Assembly: GCF_037975245.1 (NCBI RefSeq)
Contig: NC_092582.1
Location: forward strand, 2,178,501-2,242,500
Length of the DNA: 64,000 nt
Origin: Apostichopus japonicus
Lineage: Eukaryota > Echinodermata > Holothuroidea > Aspidochirotida > Stichopodidae
Reading direction: 5' to 3'
Part shown: piece by piece, positions 1 through 12,687 of the stretch
Layout: each line of letters opens with the position of its first letter
How positions within the stretch are numbered: the first letter of the stretch is position 1
Program-made: the position numbers and the translations under genes
Notes under the pieces: generated by a model
What the model was told of the DNA's origin: nothing
The model's input: only the letters and a program-made list of their open reading frames with translations
Database searches by the model: none

Positions 1-1011
1 TACTTTCACAAAACAAAGCCCCCGTCGTCGAGTTGAACGCGTTTGGTTAAACTGATCGAGGGCGCACTTCGAATATTCCTTTGAAGACAAACTGGAATAC
101 AACAATATAATCACCATCAACGCAGTTAAGCTTATTCTGTAGGTCTGGTATGTAAACTAAAACGGACAAAAAACAACAGTTTAAACAGTCAGCTTAGTTT
201 ATACTTTTAACATCTACCACGATAAGCGAAGGAGGGTGGGAAGGTGGGAGATTGTTGGTGTCGGAAAGGGAAGGGAATGGAGGGCAGAAAGAGCACAAAG
301 AGGAACACATCGATTGTAATAATCATTTAAGCACGGTGGTAAACAGGTATTTGTACCTGACCAGCTTCAACTGAACTCGTTCATAGAGTTATCCGTTTTT
401 AAATGCAGGAGGGGGTCGGGGGTCGGGAAGGGGGTTCGCAATGTGATCAACTGTTAAAGACCACGCCCTACATGATTACGACTAAAGTAGATACTAATGT
501 CAGTATTACGTAACCCAGGACCATCAGCTTCAGTTCTTTTCTTCTATAGTGATGTTCAACGTATCTTACACATATGCAGTTGGACTGCTCTGTAATCAGT
601 GAACACAGGCTATGTGATTTATGTTTGTTCTTGTTATTATGATTAGTTTGGTGGTAATTTATTTGGTCTGAATAAATAAGCAGAAGGTTTACTAGTGTCG
701 CTCATCATTGATAAGTTTCAGTGCCTTTGTTTTATATGATTTACAATGAAGATATGTGCTAGTAAATCCATGGCGTATAGTTATACAAATCAATGTATTA
801 GATTGGCTTATCAATATGTACATGTCATTGGGGTTTCATAACTGTATAGCGACTGAGTACCGCACCATGTGAATTCCCGTATCGTATATGGTTAAGCCTA
901 CCAGTATAAGATAAATACCGACACACACAGTGCCCTTAATGATTATTTTATTTTTCAAAATGTCTAACGCAATACTATATGGTCTCGCTGGCTTTGTGTC
1001 TTTCTCAAAAG
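1..1011. other. gene-free stretch, nothing recognised
   Basis: No exon, RNA gene or terminal-repeat pair was recognised. The DNA is AT-rich with short G-rich patches around 230-290 and 410-435. It lies more than 17 kb upstream of the first lmx1 exon seen here and could be upstream intron or flank of that gene, which the sequence cannot settle. Confidence 0.5.
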
Positions 1012-1024
1012 TGTATATATATAC

Positions 1025-1099
<75 letters not shown>

Positions 1100-1101
1100 T
1101 A
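1012..1101. repeat. (AT)n microsatellite
   Basis: About 90 bp of nearly pure AT dinucleotide with a few AC interruptions at each end. Tyr/Ile-rich open frames across it on both strands are artefacts of the repeat. Confidence 0.95.
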
Positions 1102-2027
1102 TCTTTACTGAGAGCAAGCGAGTGATAAGACTGTTCGACATAAGAAAACGTATAAATTATCAAATATTCACGGTTTATGGATTAATATTTACTACTTGAT
1201 CTTATGTAGAAGAAAAAAAACGGAAAACACAACCCTTAGTAAGTTTCTCTAAATCTTTGGGACAACAAAGTCCAAGGGTGATAATTTCTGGTAGTTAGTT
1301 AATATTTCGTTGTTATAAGTAGGCCGCCACACGAATTTCCTTCGCGTTGGATGTGTAACTGCTGCTAGGTAACGGGATAGCAGCGCACGTGGCAAATCCA
1401 ATAACGCAGTGTCGTGTTATATTTGCGCAGGACTTGAAATATTGTGGCTTCAAGGGAAGAAAAGACTGTCTAAGAACTATTTCTGATAAATATATACGGG
1501 CTGGAACAGCGAATGATAAATAATAAAATAAATGTACTTTGGACAAACTGAATGACGAGAAAACATTCTGCATAGAATCACAGAAAGAAAGAAAGATAAA
1601 TAAAAAAACGAATAAGAAGAAAACGGAGAAGAAGAAGAAGAAGAAGACGGTATGTAAATGTTTGATTTGCTCTCCAAACCTTCGGCAAACGCCAGTGTGG
1701 AGATTGGCAAACAATATACGAAGTTACCGAACACCGTGATTTTGGCTTAGAATTACGTGAATAAAAGAGGATTGTAAAATGAACGATAAAGATTTGATGA
1801 AGATTTTTACTGCTACTCATATTCAAAGGATGGCATTGACAAATGTTTCTCCGTCTTGAGATAACAGATTAATAACAAAAAGAAGGGGGGGGGGGGAAAG
1901 ATTTCTATCTAAGATGAACAGTTCACATGAAAAGAAAGAAAACTTGATCATAAAACAGTATAGTGCGGGAATCGAATCAGTGGTCCCCTTGACCTTTCTT
2001 AAAGTCCATGAACAAGAATAATTATGT

Positions 2028-2330
2028 TTCGACTCAATTCAAGTCGACTCAAATAAATTCGGTTCGGTTCGGCACGAGTCACTCGTTTCTTACCAGTCAA
2101 ACAGTCAAATCTGGTCGTGCTGGTGAGTTGAGTCGAATCGAATTTGTGAAGTTTCTAGTCAAGTCAGGTTTCTAGTTGAGTCAATTTTCAAGTCCAGTCT
2201 AGTCTTGTCTAGTCCAGCCTAGTCGTGTCGAGTTCCTAGTCTAGTTTAGTCGAGGTTTTAGTCGAGTCTTTCACAGTTTCTAAAGTCGTTTGTGAGTAAC
2301 GTTTCTCGTCAAGGTTCTCGTGCAGTCCAG
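2028..2330. repeat. degenerate AGTC-rich pentamer-like tandem repeat
   Basis: The words AGTCG, AGTCA, AGTCT and AGTCC recur with a spacing near five bases or its multiples (for example the run around 2180-2260). This looks like an eroded short-period minisatellite. No coding potential is visible. Confidence 0.6.
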
Positions 2331-2384
2331 TGTATCAGTGTATCGGAGTGAAATGGATGATATAGGATACAAACATCATGTTTA

Positions 2385-2427
2385 TATAATATATATATAT
2401 ATATATACATCTATATATCTATATCTG

Positions 2428-2467
<40 letters not shown>

Positions 2468-2484
2468 GATATATATACATATAC
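2385..2484. repeat. (AT)n microsatellite, interrupted
   Basis: About 100 bp of AT dinucleotide interrupted by AC, CT and GT units. Confidence 0.9.
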
Positions 2485-2489
2485 GTGCG

Positions 2490-4395
2490 TAGTGCTTTTC
2501 TTACATATCTCACCTCAAGTTCATCTTAACCGCTTGGTTGGCTTTCTAAGAGCGTCATATTTACGCTAGGATGGCATGGATACCTGATAGCTTTAGCAGG
2601 CATTGCCTACTCACTACCGCGGAGTGTTCCGTTGCGCTTGGTTTGCCAACACGGGAGACTAACTGCCATCTGCTTCCGAGTAGAATATAGTAAAAGGCCA
2701 ATACAGATGGTAGACAAAAGGGTACAGTGGGGAAAATACAAAGCAAAAAAATTGTAAAAGACAAATTTCTCCTTTTTCATTTAATATGATTATATTTTTA
2801 GATTATAGAGAGAAAGAAGTGCATTTTCTATCTCATTTCAGTACTTATTTCATTTGATAGATTGAAATCTTCAGTCTATAAGTGATTAAAATTTTGATTA
2901 CTAAGCGACTGGAATTATATTGACAAGTCCATCAGAATTTCAGTACTTATTACCGCTTAAGGAGGTACTTTATTGTGTAAGAAAATTAGAAATGGAAAAA
3001 GTGATATGGTGTAATCAGAAACAAAATGGATGACTTGCTTGTCTTAAGAACAACAACAACAGGCAAAGCGATAGACAATTTACCCAACTATAAGTTAAAT
3101 ATATTTGAATATCGGATAATCATATTAGAATATTTATAGATCATCTCGTAGGGGCTTGTGATGAATGCCATATAATCAGAGAACTTTATTCATTTATGAC
3201 GTCGTATGCAAAACTTCCAATTGAATTTAAGATTGACAATTTTGAATCTGTTGAATGACAGCTTCGGTTTACATTATATTTGGAATGATCTCAATACACT
3301 ACATGATTAGTATCCCCCCCCCCCCATCCCACCAGGCATGCATACATGAGAGATGGTATTAATCTTAAAACGTCAAGATTTGCTAGAGACACAATTATGA
3401 GACTATGCATGTTTGTGAAAGACATTCATGCATTTGAACTAAATGGCCAATGACTTTATCTTTATGAGCAACGAATCACAGTGTAAATTCAAAGTTATGC
3501 GTGGATTACTTCTCATTATGAAACACACTGTTTGACCAAACTGTTACTGGTTATAAAGGATTAAGTAAGTTTCAGTTTAACTTTTCTAATCACTTCTATC
3601 TTGTCCTATTTATACATTTGACAGTTCTTTGTATTTGCGAGAATATATATTTTTTCAATAGTTAAGACTTATTATACCTTGTAGCGTTAGCTCTTTACAA
3701 GAAGTAAAAAAAAAAAAAAACCCAACAATGACGTCACACTAACAGAGGAAGCAATTGCATATGATTACTTCCGCTAATCGCATATGTTCGGCACAAAGTT
3801 TTTACCTTCTTTCGGGTTAATGGTATTACCATGGAAGGCCGAAATTGTCATAATATTTTATGATGGTATAATTATCAGATAATTCCTTTGTTTCTACTGA
3901 TACAAATCACACGGATGGTTCATTTTCGACGACTTTTCCATATTCTGACGTTGTTTAAGGAGTTGGTTAGATTTTTAACTCAGGAGAAAGCAGTATATTG
4001 TATGATGATGATAATTCCTTTGTTTCATGCTTGATCTAAAGTAGCAACAAGGTTATAAGCTGATAGTAAATTGTCAGGGAAGGAGCTGCCGGTTATATTG
4101 GTTTGTATACTGTTATCCTTGCACTTATCGAGCTTACCCCCTAATTCCAAAGAGTGAAATGTCACTTTTTGAGAGGTTAGTAAATGCTCCTACCTCCTGA
4201 GAGTGAAATCCTACATTCTAATTTAGCTGCAAATAGTTTCAGGGCTAGCGAGATACTTTTGTGTGAAGTCGAATGAAAAGCAATTCGTACATGAAATTTT
4301 CAATCTTTGGATTAAGGTTGTATTCGGGTTAGCTTTCAGTTTGTTCCAGAGGAGAGGAAAGGATAAATTTGTTAAAGGCAAATTTACTTTTGTGG
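2490..4395. other. gene-free stretch, nothing recognised
   Basis: AT-rich DNA with one poly-C run near 3316 and one poly-A run near 3705. No exon with flanking splice signals and a protein family match was found on either strand. Confidence 0.45.
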
Positions 4396-4730
4396 ATTTA
4401 AAACAAAAAAACAACTTTGTAGTCAAATCCAGAGTTTGCAGCAAATTAAGCGAATTGAAAGTTTTTGTTTTGTCCCACTAAAGTTATTATAGAAGGGAAA
4501 TGCCGTATATTTTTATGAGTCATAACTATATACACTTTACATTAACTCCTTTCTCTGGGAATTTAAAATACAATTTTGTAGCAAATCCAGAGTTTGCAGC
4601 AAATTAAGCGAATTGAAAGTGTTTTTTTTTGTCCCACTAAATTTATTAAAGAAGGGAAAGGCCGTATTTTTTTTTATGAGTCATAACTAAAAACACTTTT
4701 ACATTAACTCCTTTCTCTGGGAATTTAGCT
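4396..4730. repeat. two-copy tandem duplication, unit about 160 bp
   Basis: The block starting with a poly-A/ACTTTGTAG region near 4400 is repeated from about 4561. Both copies carry the words CAGAGTTTGCAGC, AAATTAAGCGAATTGAAAG, GTCCCACTAAA, ATGAGTCATAACTA and TTCTCTGGGAATTTA in the same order. The copies differ by small indels and substitutions. A 72-aa open frame through copy 1 has no recognisable family. Confidence 0.85.
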
Positions 4731-6808
4731 CCCAACATTTTTCAGTCGCGATGAATATTCAACATGACGTCATCTAGCTAACAAAGGATATCTGCAACGT
4801 CATACTCGTAAATCAGAGGCAATCCATTTGGCATGCTTAGCTTAATTTCGATCTCTCTAGTCGTAGGAGTGTTTTTGTGGAAAATCATAGACCTGGAACG
4901 TTAAACGAGTCAAATTTACTTTGGCAAGGAAAGTCATTTGGCTTGGTTTCAATATTACGTGTATCTTCTTTACACGCTATGAACAACGAGAATACTTGAG
5001 ATGGTGTTGGGAAGGAAAGGGTTGGGAGGGATTAATCAAAGGGGGGGGGGGGTCATAAACTGGATTACCAGCCATCATTTAACAGATAACCTTGATTTGC
5101 TAATTGCTACATGGAAACGTTAGGTAATGATGGTGGACTAATGTTGTGTCTAAAACTCCAAGCTTCATTTGCATATAATTAACGAGTCCGTTGTAAGCAG
5201 ATTGCAAATGTCCCTTCCAGTACATTATCATTAGATTTTTTTCTTTTTCTTTTTTATAATTATAAATAATAAAAGCAACAGATCAAACAGTTGAATTTTG
5301 GATTTTCCAAGAAGATCTAGATGTACAAGATTAGAAAAAAAAACTAAAAAAAAAAAATGTGAATGTTATGTAATGAAATTTCTTGCGAAGGTTTCTTTTC
5401 ATGTCTTCACTGTACAAAAGAAATATTAATTAAACAAAATACAAATGAAAATAATAATAATATATGAAAATTAAATTAAAGAGCCCGTGCCATTACTACT
5501 GCGCAGCTACTTTTTATGAATGTCTCGTTGACTCTGTGATATAGCGAAGGACCGACTAAACTTTGATTTTATGAGTAAATAAGACGTGTAACATTAGTCG
5601 GCCATGTTTATAATAAGTATACATTCATTCTGATATCTTACAGAAGAAATGATCTGAAATGTTTTATCTTCCCTAAAATATTGCTAGGATTATAGCTCGT
5701 TTGATCCCTCCAGTGGTATATGGCTTGATATTCGCGTTCTGACACGAGTAACCAGAGACTTACTTAAAACTTTAAATTTCAAAATGGATTCGTTCAAACG
5801 TCACCTCACTAAAATACCTTATCATATATATTTTGAAACAAAAATGTTTTGTACACATGCAATCCACACCGCGAGACCGTCAAATTAAACGAAGAGGTCA
5901 TTATTTCTTCTTTTCTTTTTTCTATCTTTTCGTTTTCCCTTCCGTAATCGCCGGCGCACGAATTAAAATGAATGTTTGTCTGTATCGAGAGACATTATTT
6001 ATATACAGCTGGGAATAGCGTAAAATAATATTGTATTCAAGTTGCCTATATACTATCATGGCAACATTAATAAAGACCCATAGAGCTATGATTACCATTT
6101 AATGGCCTTCCTTGATATACGACTCAAAACTATTCCTGTTTTTGGCAATGACACTCCGTTTGTATGCAACGAGGGAAAGAAAGATGAAAAAAAAAAAAAA
6201 AATAGCGAGGCGATCATGAAATAATAAAATCCTCGTTCCAAAGAAAGCTGAGAGCGTTTTCACAACATGTTATCTATCCCGGAGGTGTGCTCCACGGCCC
6301 ACAAATTCGGTATCATATTCTTACCTCAGCTATAAATGTTCACTATAGCTTAACATGAGGGGATGACATTCATTTGTGTGTATTTATATATATACGGGGC
6401 TTTTTCCCCCCTTCTATTATTTTTACAACCACTCTTTCATCAATTTCGTATTCGTTCGACAAAGTGGGATCATTTTGCAATATTTCCTTCCCCTCGATTT
6501 GGAAGCAATTTGCGGCAGTTGTCACCGGCCTCCTTGACAACACACTAGGGAGTGGTTGTGACTTGGGTGTTCAAACAGCCGAATCGGTGCCAGGGTTTAC
6601 AACTCAACGGGGTGTAACGGCGTTTGGATCGTATAAGCCGCTGGAGAGAGTATTTAGGAGTATTACGCCTGACAAGCCTAACGAACCGTTTAGTGACGGG
6701 TGTAATGGTTAGGCTCAGCGTGTATAATTATTAGGTTGTTTCGCGCCGCCAACTGAGATTAACTTCTCCTTATAGTTTATAATCCCCCAGTTGTAGACCG
6801 ACGAATTA

Positions 6809-6810
<2 letters not shown>
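4731..6810. other. gene-free stretch, low-complexity patches only
   Basis: Contains poly-G near 5041, several A-rich runs and an open frame at 6374-6712 that resembles no family I know. No tRNA, splice-supported exon or transposon ends were recognised. Confidence 0.4.

Positions 6811-6854
<44 letters not shown>
6811..6854. repeat. (AT)n microsatellite
   Basis: Pure AT tract of about 44 bp beside the SINE-like copy at 6889-7060. Confidence 0.9.
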
Positions 6855-6855
<1 letters not shown>

Positions 6856-6888
6856 GTAAAAGCAATGGAGGTAAACGACAAAGGCAAA

Positions 6889-7060
6889 TGAATATATATA
6901 AATGAAAATCGTAATGAGTTGGAAAATCAAGAACAGTGAAAAAACTTTCAGCCTCCACCGGGATTCGAACCACGGGCCTCCCGCTATGTACGCGGACACC
7001 CTAACCACTAGGCTATGGACGCTGATTGCATGTCCAGAGGTTCGAAACCGGTAAGGAAGA
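6889..7060 (-). mobile_element. tRNA-derived SINE, minus orientation
   Basis: On the minus strand 7022-6950 folds like a tRNA. There is a 7-bp acceptor stem with one mismatch, a box A-like TAGCCTAGTGGTTAGG, an anticodon-arm stem CCGC/GCGG, and a box B-like GGTTCGAATCCCG. A non-tRNA tail follows and runs to an AT tract. Tail and head are shared with an inverted copy at 7175-7264. A functional tRNA is less likely because the same head plus tail recurs. Confidence 0.7.
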
Positions 7061-7174
7061 TCGTAATTCAACTGTAGGCGTTTGTCACCTATATCGAACA
7101 ATACTAGTTCTGTTTTTGGTGACATATTTTGCCCTACTCTAGAGATCAAACATGATGCTATCCAACTCGAAAAT

Positions 7175-7254
7175 CGGGAGGCCCGTGGTTCGAATCCCGG
7201 TGGAGGCTGAAAGTTTTTTCACTGTTCTTGATTTTCCAACTCATTACGATTTTC

Positions 7255-7264
<10 letters not shown>
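7175..7264 (+). mobile_element. 5'-truncated copy of the same SINE, plus orientation
   Basis: Starts inside the tRNA-like head at CGGGAGGCCCGTGG, includes the box B-like GGTTCGAATCCCG, and continues through the tail ending in TTTTCATTTATAT. It is the reverse complement of 6894-6983 with almost no differences. Confidence 0.75.

Positions 7265-7345
<81 letters not shown>
7256..7345. repeat. (AT)n microsatellite
   Basis: About 90 bp of pure AT directly following the SINE tail copy. Confidence 0.95.
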
Positions 7346-7347
<2 letters not shown>

Positions 7348-7404
7348 CTGGAAGTTTTTTCACTGTTCTTGATTTTCCAACTCATTACGATTTTCATTTA
7401 TATA
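7346..7404 (+). mobile_element. third copy of the SINE tail only
   Basis: Repeats the 3' tail seen at 7206-7262 (GGAAGTTTTTTCACTG onward to TTTTCATTTATAT), between two AT tracts. The tRNA-like head is absent. It may come from slippage or unequal exchange between AT tracts rather than a separate insertion. Confidence 0.65.
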
Positions 7405-7408
7405 TAGG

Positions 7409-7503
<95 letters not shown>

Positions 7504-7512
7504 ATATATAAA
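7402..7512. repeat. (AT)n microsatellite, interrupted
   Basis: AT tract with occasional TTT interruptions, decaying after 7512 into ATATCAT repeats to about 7565. Confidence 0.9.
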
Positions 7513-7565
7513 TATATGAATATAATATATCATATATCATATCATATATATATATCATATATATC

Positions 7566-9749
7566 GGTCATCAAACTCCGAAAATGTTATATTTTCAGTC
7601 TTTCATTTCTCATGGTTGGTTATCCCTATTTCGCAAATAGGCCTATCTTTTTTTCCCTTTTTTTTCGTCTTTGAAAAAGATTAGACGGCTTATTTCCTAT
7701 GTACGTGCCATCGATTTCATAAACATTAGACACGTTCCAGCCTACTTAGAGTAACGCGCAAATCTTCAAGAAGGCGGTCAGTTTTCATCTCGTTCGTTAC
7801 CCGTAATGCACCGCTTGTCCTGGGTAACCATGCATCACACCGTGTCGAAGTTAGCGGCGGTCTGTAACTGCGTTTCTCATATACAATCTTTAACCATATG
7901 GGTACATCATGTCATCTTCACTGAAGTATCTAACATGTATTTGAGCTGAATATAAATCAAAAGTAATGAAGCTTTTCGCTAATAGGGCTAAACAGTTTGG
8001 CTATCGTCAATATCTTTAAGCACATTATCAAACAGTATACCGTCTGTCTTCAGATCGTGTTCAATTAATATCATTTAAAGCCTACATTCACTACTAACAT
8101 AGACATGACATGTTAGGCAAGAGCGATCCATCCACTGCATGCTTAGAATTTTCTCAGTAGGAAGTAGAGCCAATGTGAAGCATTTCAAGACGTTTTTTGT
8201 GTATTTAAATTTCCAGCAAAAGAAAATCTTTCAACTCGAAAAGTAAAAAGAAATTGAATTCAACGTCTCTATTCATTTCAATATCTTTTGTATTTTAATT
8301 ATATCGCGAAGGTTCTCATGCCTACGATGACGTCACCAATTTGTTTATGACGGCAACTGATCAAACCATCAAAAAATGTGACGCCCCTGTATGACAGATC
8401 CAAAATATTGAATTTTGGTAGATATTCAACAAAATAGCCATTCGGCTGTTCGATTTTGGTCACAATCAATGTTGAGCATTTCAACGCTATGTAAGTGATA
8501 TGAATTAATCAACACATTTGTTTTAGTCATATTTTAATGAGGTAATTATATGAAAACATCTCTCTCCGTAAATTCTCAAAAATCTCTAACCGCAAAACAT
8601 CTTTTATATAAAATCAAATCAAATGAATAAGTGATACACATATCTCTTTGTTTTAAGCAATAATTGATCTAAACTCTTAATAAACGTTCAATCTAGGTAA
8701 AGCCAAGTAGATATAGTAATAATCACATTTTGATCTCTTCCAAATATCTGTGAAATATCGAATGACTTAAAAATAGGATGAGTTACGACAATTTACAATC
8801 CATATTGCGACATGTTATTCTAATACCTTTCTAAAGTAGCCTTGCAATGCAGACATTAATGTAATTTCTGTATACGTCATACCAACATTATAGCAAAAAT
8901 ATGTACCGTCATTTTAGTTGTTGAAATTAAAAATTAACACGACCGTATTTGTATATATATATATATATATACGTCTATGCAGTGTTATATTTCAAAGACA
9001 CATTATTTTTCTTTGATATGTTTATTTTTTTTTACATTTCTATGATTTTGATTAATCGCACATACTTCCTTTACAAAAGCTGTTAGCTAGGATGATATAT
9101 GCGTCCCTTAATATACCTGTCAAAATCTTCCATTTCTGCTCATGCGTATTAGACACCGATAGCTTCCACTGACTTTATTCTCTCGTGTACAATGAAGCGT
9201 GTCGTGTGTTCACGTCCTGTGTTATGAATTCACCAAATACATATAGGCATTGATATACTTACGTAAATGTATGACACAATTGAATCGATAATATGAAAAT
9301 GAACCGAAATGTTGGGTCATCATATCGGGTTATCAGTATCTGCTTTGGAGGAATTTTCTTTGTTTTTCTCAAGTCAAAGAAGCTGCTTTATGAAAGATTT
9401 TTGATGTCTAGCGAGTTTTTTTTTTGTTCTTACGCGATCAAGTTTTCTTTGTTTCATCGATCAACTTACTGTCCTATAATATTTTAGAAATGTAACTTTA
9501 TAAAAAACGAAAGACAATTTCATCGTTTTGAGTCTTTCTCATGTATAATAAACATTTATATAATAAACAGGTATACGGTGAAGAAGTCTTGATTTAGAGA
9601 TTAGGTTTCGTACATGTCACATGCATGACCGGTTCGTATCCAGTTTTCAGTGTCCAATCTTTCCCCATAATGTCTTGAGTCATGTCATGGCAATAAGCTA
9701 AGTTATCGTGATTATGGCTTAAACGAAACGATTAAAGTTTTATGTGCGG
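7566..9749. other. gene-free stretch, nothing recognised
   Basis: AT-rich DNA with one short (AT)n at 8953-8971. No open frame here resembles a known protein, and no terminal repeats were found. Confidence 0.45.
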
Positions 9750-10080
9750 AAGAGTGTGTTACGATATAATTACCATAAAGTAACGCTAAAGGTGGTGTTA
9801 ATTACGTGTCAAAAGTTACGTTACGATGACGTTTATAAGCTTTAAGTTACTGCTACGTGATAATAAATTTAAGCGGGGGATAGTTACGTTACTATAAACA
9901 TCTGGATAAGGACGGGGTGTTAGTTATACGTGAATATCGGACGGCGTATACGCTACAATTAAACTTCGGATAGGTAACGGTTATTTGAGATCGATTACAC
10001 GGTGGCGGGTAGGCGCGGTGATTTCACAGTTACCGGGTACGTCGTATAATGTTAATATCGCATTGAAAGTTACCCAACCT
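9750..10080. repeat. GTTAC/GTAAC-enriched degenerate repeat region
   Basis: The pentamer GTTAC or its complement GTAAC occurs about nine times in roughly 300 bp, often as GTTACG or doubled as GTTACGTTAC, with irregular spacing. It looks like a decayed short-period repeat. No function can be assigned. Confidence 0.45.
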
Positions 10081-11917
10081 CAATGCAGTAATTAAACTTC
10101 GTTATAAAATTGCAATATTTTGATGAAATCACGAATTCGGTCCGCGCTCATTCATAACGTCTTTCTAGCCTAGGCTCTGGCCATCATCACATTAGGATAT
10201 CGTTTTTCATCTTTTTGATATACCAATGCAGCTATTGAGTTGCAATATTATATTACCCCTAAAGCACCGTCATGTAATAGCTACCCATGTGGTCATTTCT
10301 TCATAACAATCTCTGAAGAGGAACTTTCAACAAAAATTCTTGGAATCAACAAGTTTACATCATGTATAGTTACCATTCAAGTTTTATCAGGGGTTATTGT
10401 AGAGACACCATTACTTCAAAAAATTCAGCTGAGAACAATTATTGACACCCTCATTATGTTACAACATGACAAATATCGGCGTCCGTCCATAGTACAGGCA
10501 TCAACACTGCAGAGCGATTTTATAGTTCATACCGTGTACGTCCATCGCGCTCAAAAGCGAGGTTGTCTCGAATCAATTCATTGATTTTCTCATTTTTGGC
10601 TTCTTTCCCCCGCCGCGCGCCATTGCTTTCCACTATAACGAGCAGGCTTCCGCTGGACGAACGAGCGCCCAATTTATTGCACAAGGTCCGACGCTCATGT
10701 GTACTGTACGATATGTCTAACCAGAGAGAGGGGGAAAAAAATACTATAATGGTCGGAATAACGTTCTTGTTTTCTTCAATCTTTGTTGTTGATATCCTTG
10801 AGACACCTTGAACGATAGGATGAGTGCAACTGAGGCATGTAGGATGTATAACAGGCAAAAAGATAGAAGAAGAAAAATAATGAAAAATTGAAAGTACACA
10901 CACACACACACCAACCGCACACAAGCAAAAAGTACAACTAAACATGCGGAAACAAATATTCGGTTTGACGAGACTTTGTAGAGGCCATTGAAATGAAAGG
11001 TGAAGACATATAGTAAATAAAAATAATAAAAAACATTAAGATGGTCTGTTTGAGCCTATTAGAACTGGTTTGAAGTTTTGCTCTGCTCAGGGTTTAAACA
11101 TATTGCGATAAATGGAAAAACAAATAGGGTTCGAAGAAAAAATTATAATTTGATCGAAAAATACGTTTACTTTATCAAATTACCCCACCCCCCCTCTCTC
11201 TTTCTCTTTCCCACATATTACCGGTAACTTTTCATGTATGTGTTTGTGAATATATTTGCATAGATTTAAAATTGGATCCATGACACTCTTTGTACTTTAG
11301 AAAGTACATCGGTTCGTGGATATACATACATACTAACTAACAATAGTGACAAGCCTATAGGAATATAAGTTTCGTAAAAGTGATTGTTTGTTTTGTTTAC
11401 TTGTATTTTGTTGTGAAATGAAACAATAAATGAAATGAAGTGAAGAGAAGAGTAACGTTCTAAAAGGAATTAAAAGTAAATATCATATTATAGCATAAAC
11501 GTGTTCCGTTTATTTTAGTAATACAGTTATCGATGTCTCGTTATATATGATGTTGTCACTCTTTATTGCGTGATTAACAATTCGATTCATGCAATGACAA
11601 ACGTTTGACAGAACCCAAACATTTATATTAGAATAAAAGCAGTTTTTCGTAGCGTATAAAAGCCTCTATTTTGTATATCTTGTTTTGTTAATGGTGTGTT
11701 AAGTCTTATTAAGATGGGTTTTTTGTCTGCGCATTTTTCCAAAAGATTTCGTAGAGTGTTAAGCAAACAGCATCGTCATTCATGAAGAAGTTGTATCGAC
11801 CGCCCACTTGATTTGACAAAGTGGCTTTCGACAGCTGACTTCTTGTTCAAACGAAGCGATTCATGCCATTCCTCTATATGAACAATTTAGCACAAGTTCA
11901 ATTGGAAATTTAACCTC
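10081..11917. other. gene-free stretch, nothing recognised
   Basis: Contains an open frame at 10240-10584 without a recognisable family and a short (AC)n at about 10897-10911. I see no splice-supported exon. Confidence 0.4.
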
Positions 11918-12182
11918 TTAAAAGGATTGTCTGGTGGCCCAAAGAAGTTAGCTTAAAAAATAGTAAATAATTTTCCAAACATGTTGTCAAAGTATGAGAA
12001 CGCTAATGTTGCGTTTGACAGAGAAACGATTTTTTAATCGTTATGGATAGACATTTCAAAAATGATTTGAACAGTACAATACGTGACGTCAGCTCTGCCA
12101 TAGCAGATTGCGTCATAACCCACCCTCCGCACAGTACCTATACGGTAATCACAACAAAAACAGCGTTTGTGTACAGATAAAT

Positions 12183-12411
12183 TTCTTCCTTAATTTCCGG
12201 TGAAATTTCTTTAAAATTAGATATGTTTTCAAAAACTCCTTAAGCCGCCATGTACTTGATCGGTGGTTTCGTGGTCTTTGTGTAACACAAGGTAAATTTT
12301 AACAGCAGACTCTGAGTTGTTCAGGCTATACATCGCGCTATCCAGCTCCAACGCGAAAAATGTTCGCATGTAGGCTATACTCAAACGTTGACAATCGGAC
12401 AGTTCTGCGAA
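12183..12411. repeat. internal direct repeat, copy 1
   Basis: Shares with 12460-12687 the ordered words AATTTCCGGTGAAATTTCTT, CTCCTTAAGCCGCCAT, GATCGGTGGTTTCGTGG and ATCGGACAGTTCTGCGA. Confidence 0.85.
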
Positions 12412-12459
12412 GCCTAAGCTTCTCAGTGCTACATTCTGCTCTGACAACGATTCGATCAA

Positions 12460-12687
12460 TTTCTTCAATAATTTCCGGTGAAATTTCTTATAAATTAGAT
12501 ATGATTTAAAAAACTCCTTAAGCCGCCATATATGTAGTAGATCGGTGGTTTCGTGGTCTTTGTGAAACACAAGATAAGTTTTAACAGCAGGCTCTTCGTT
12601 GTTTACACATCGCGGTATCCAGCTCCAGCGCGAAGAATGTTCGCGTGTATAGCCTACTCTAACGTTTACAATCGGACAGTTCTGCGA
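12460..12687. repeat. internal direct repeat, copy 2
   Basis: Second copy of the 12183-12411 repeat, with scattered substitutions and small indels. Confidence 0.85.

Noticed and set aside
1012-1199. Tyr/Ile-rich open frames across (AT)n tracts (also at 2385, 7256, 16302 and 17040)
   Set aside because: They are translations of AT dinucleotide repeats, with no domain, splice or composition evidence for coding.
6950-7022. Functional tRNA gene on the minus strand
   Set aside because: The same head and tail recur at 7175-7264, and the acceptor stem has a mismatch, so a SINE is the better reading.
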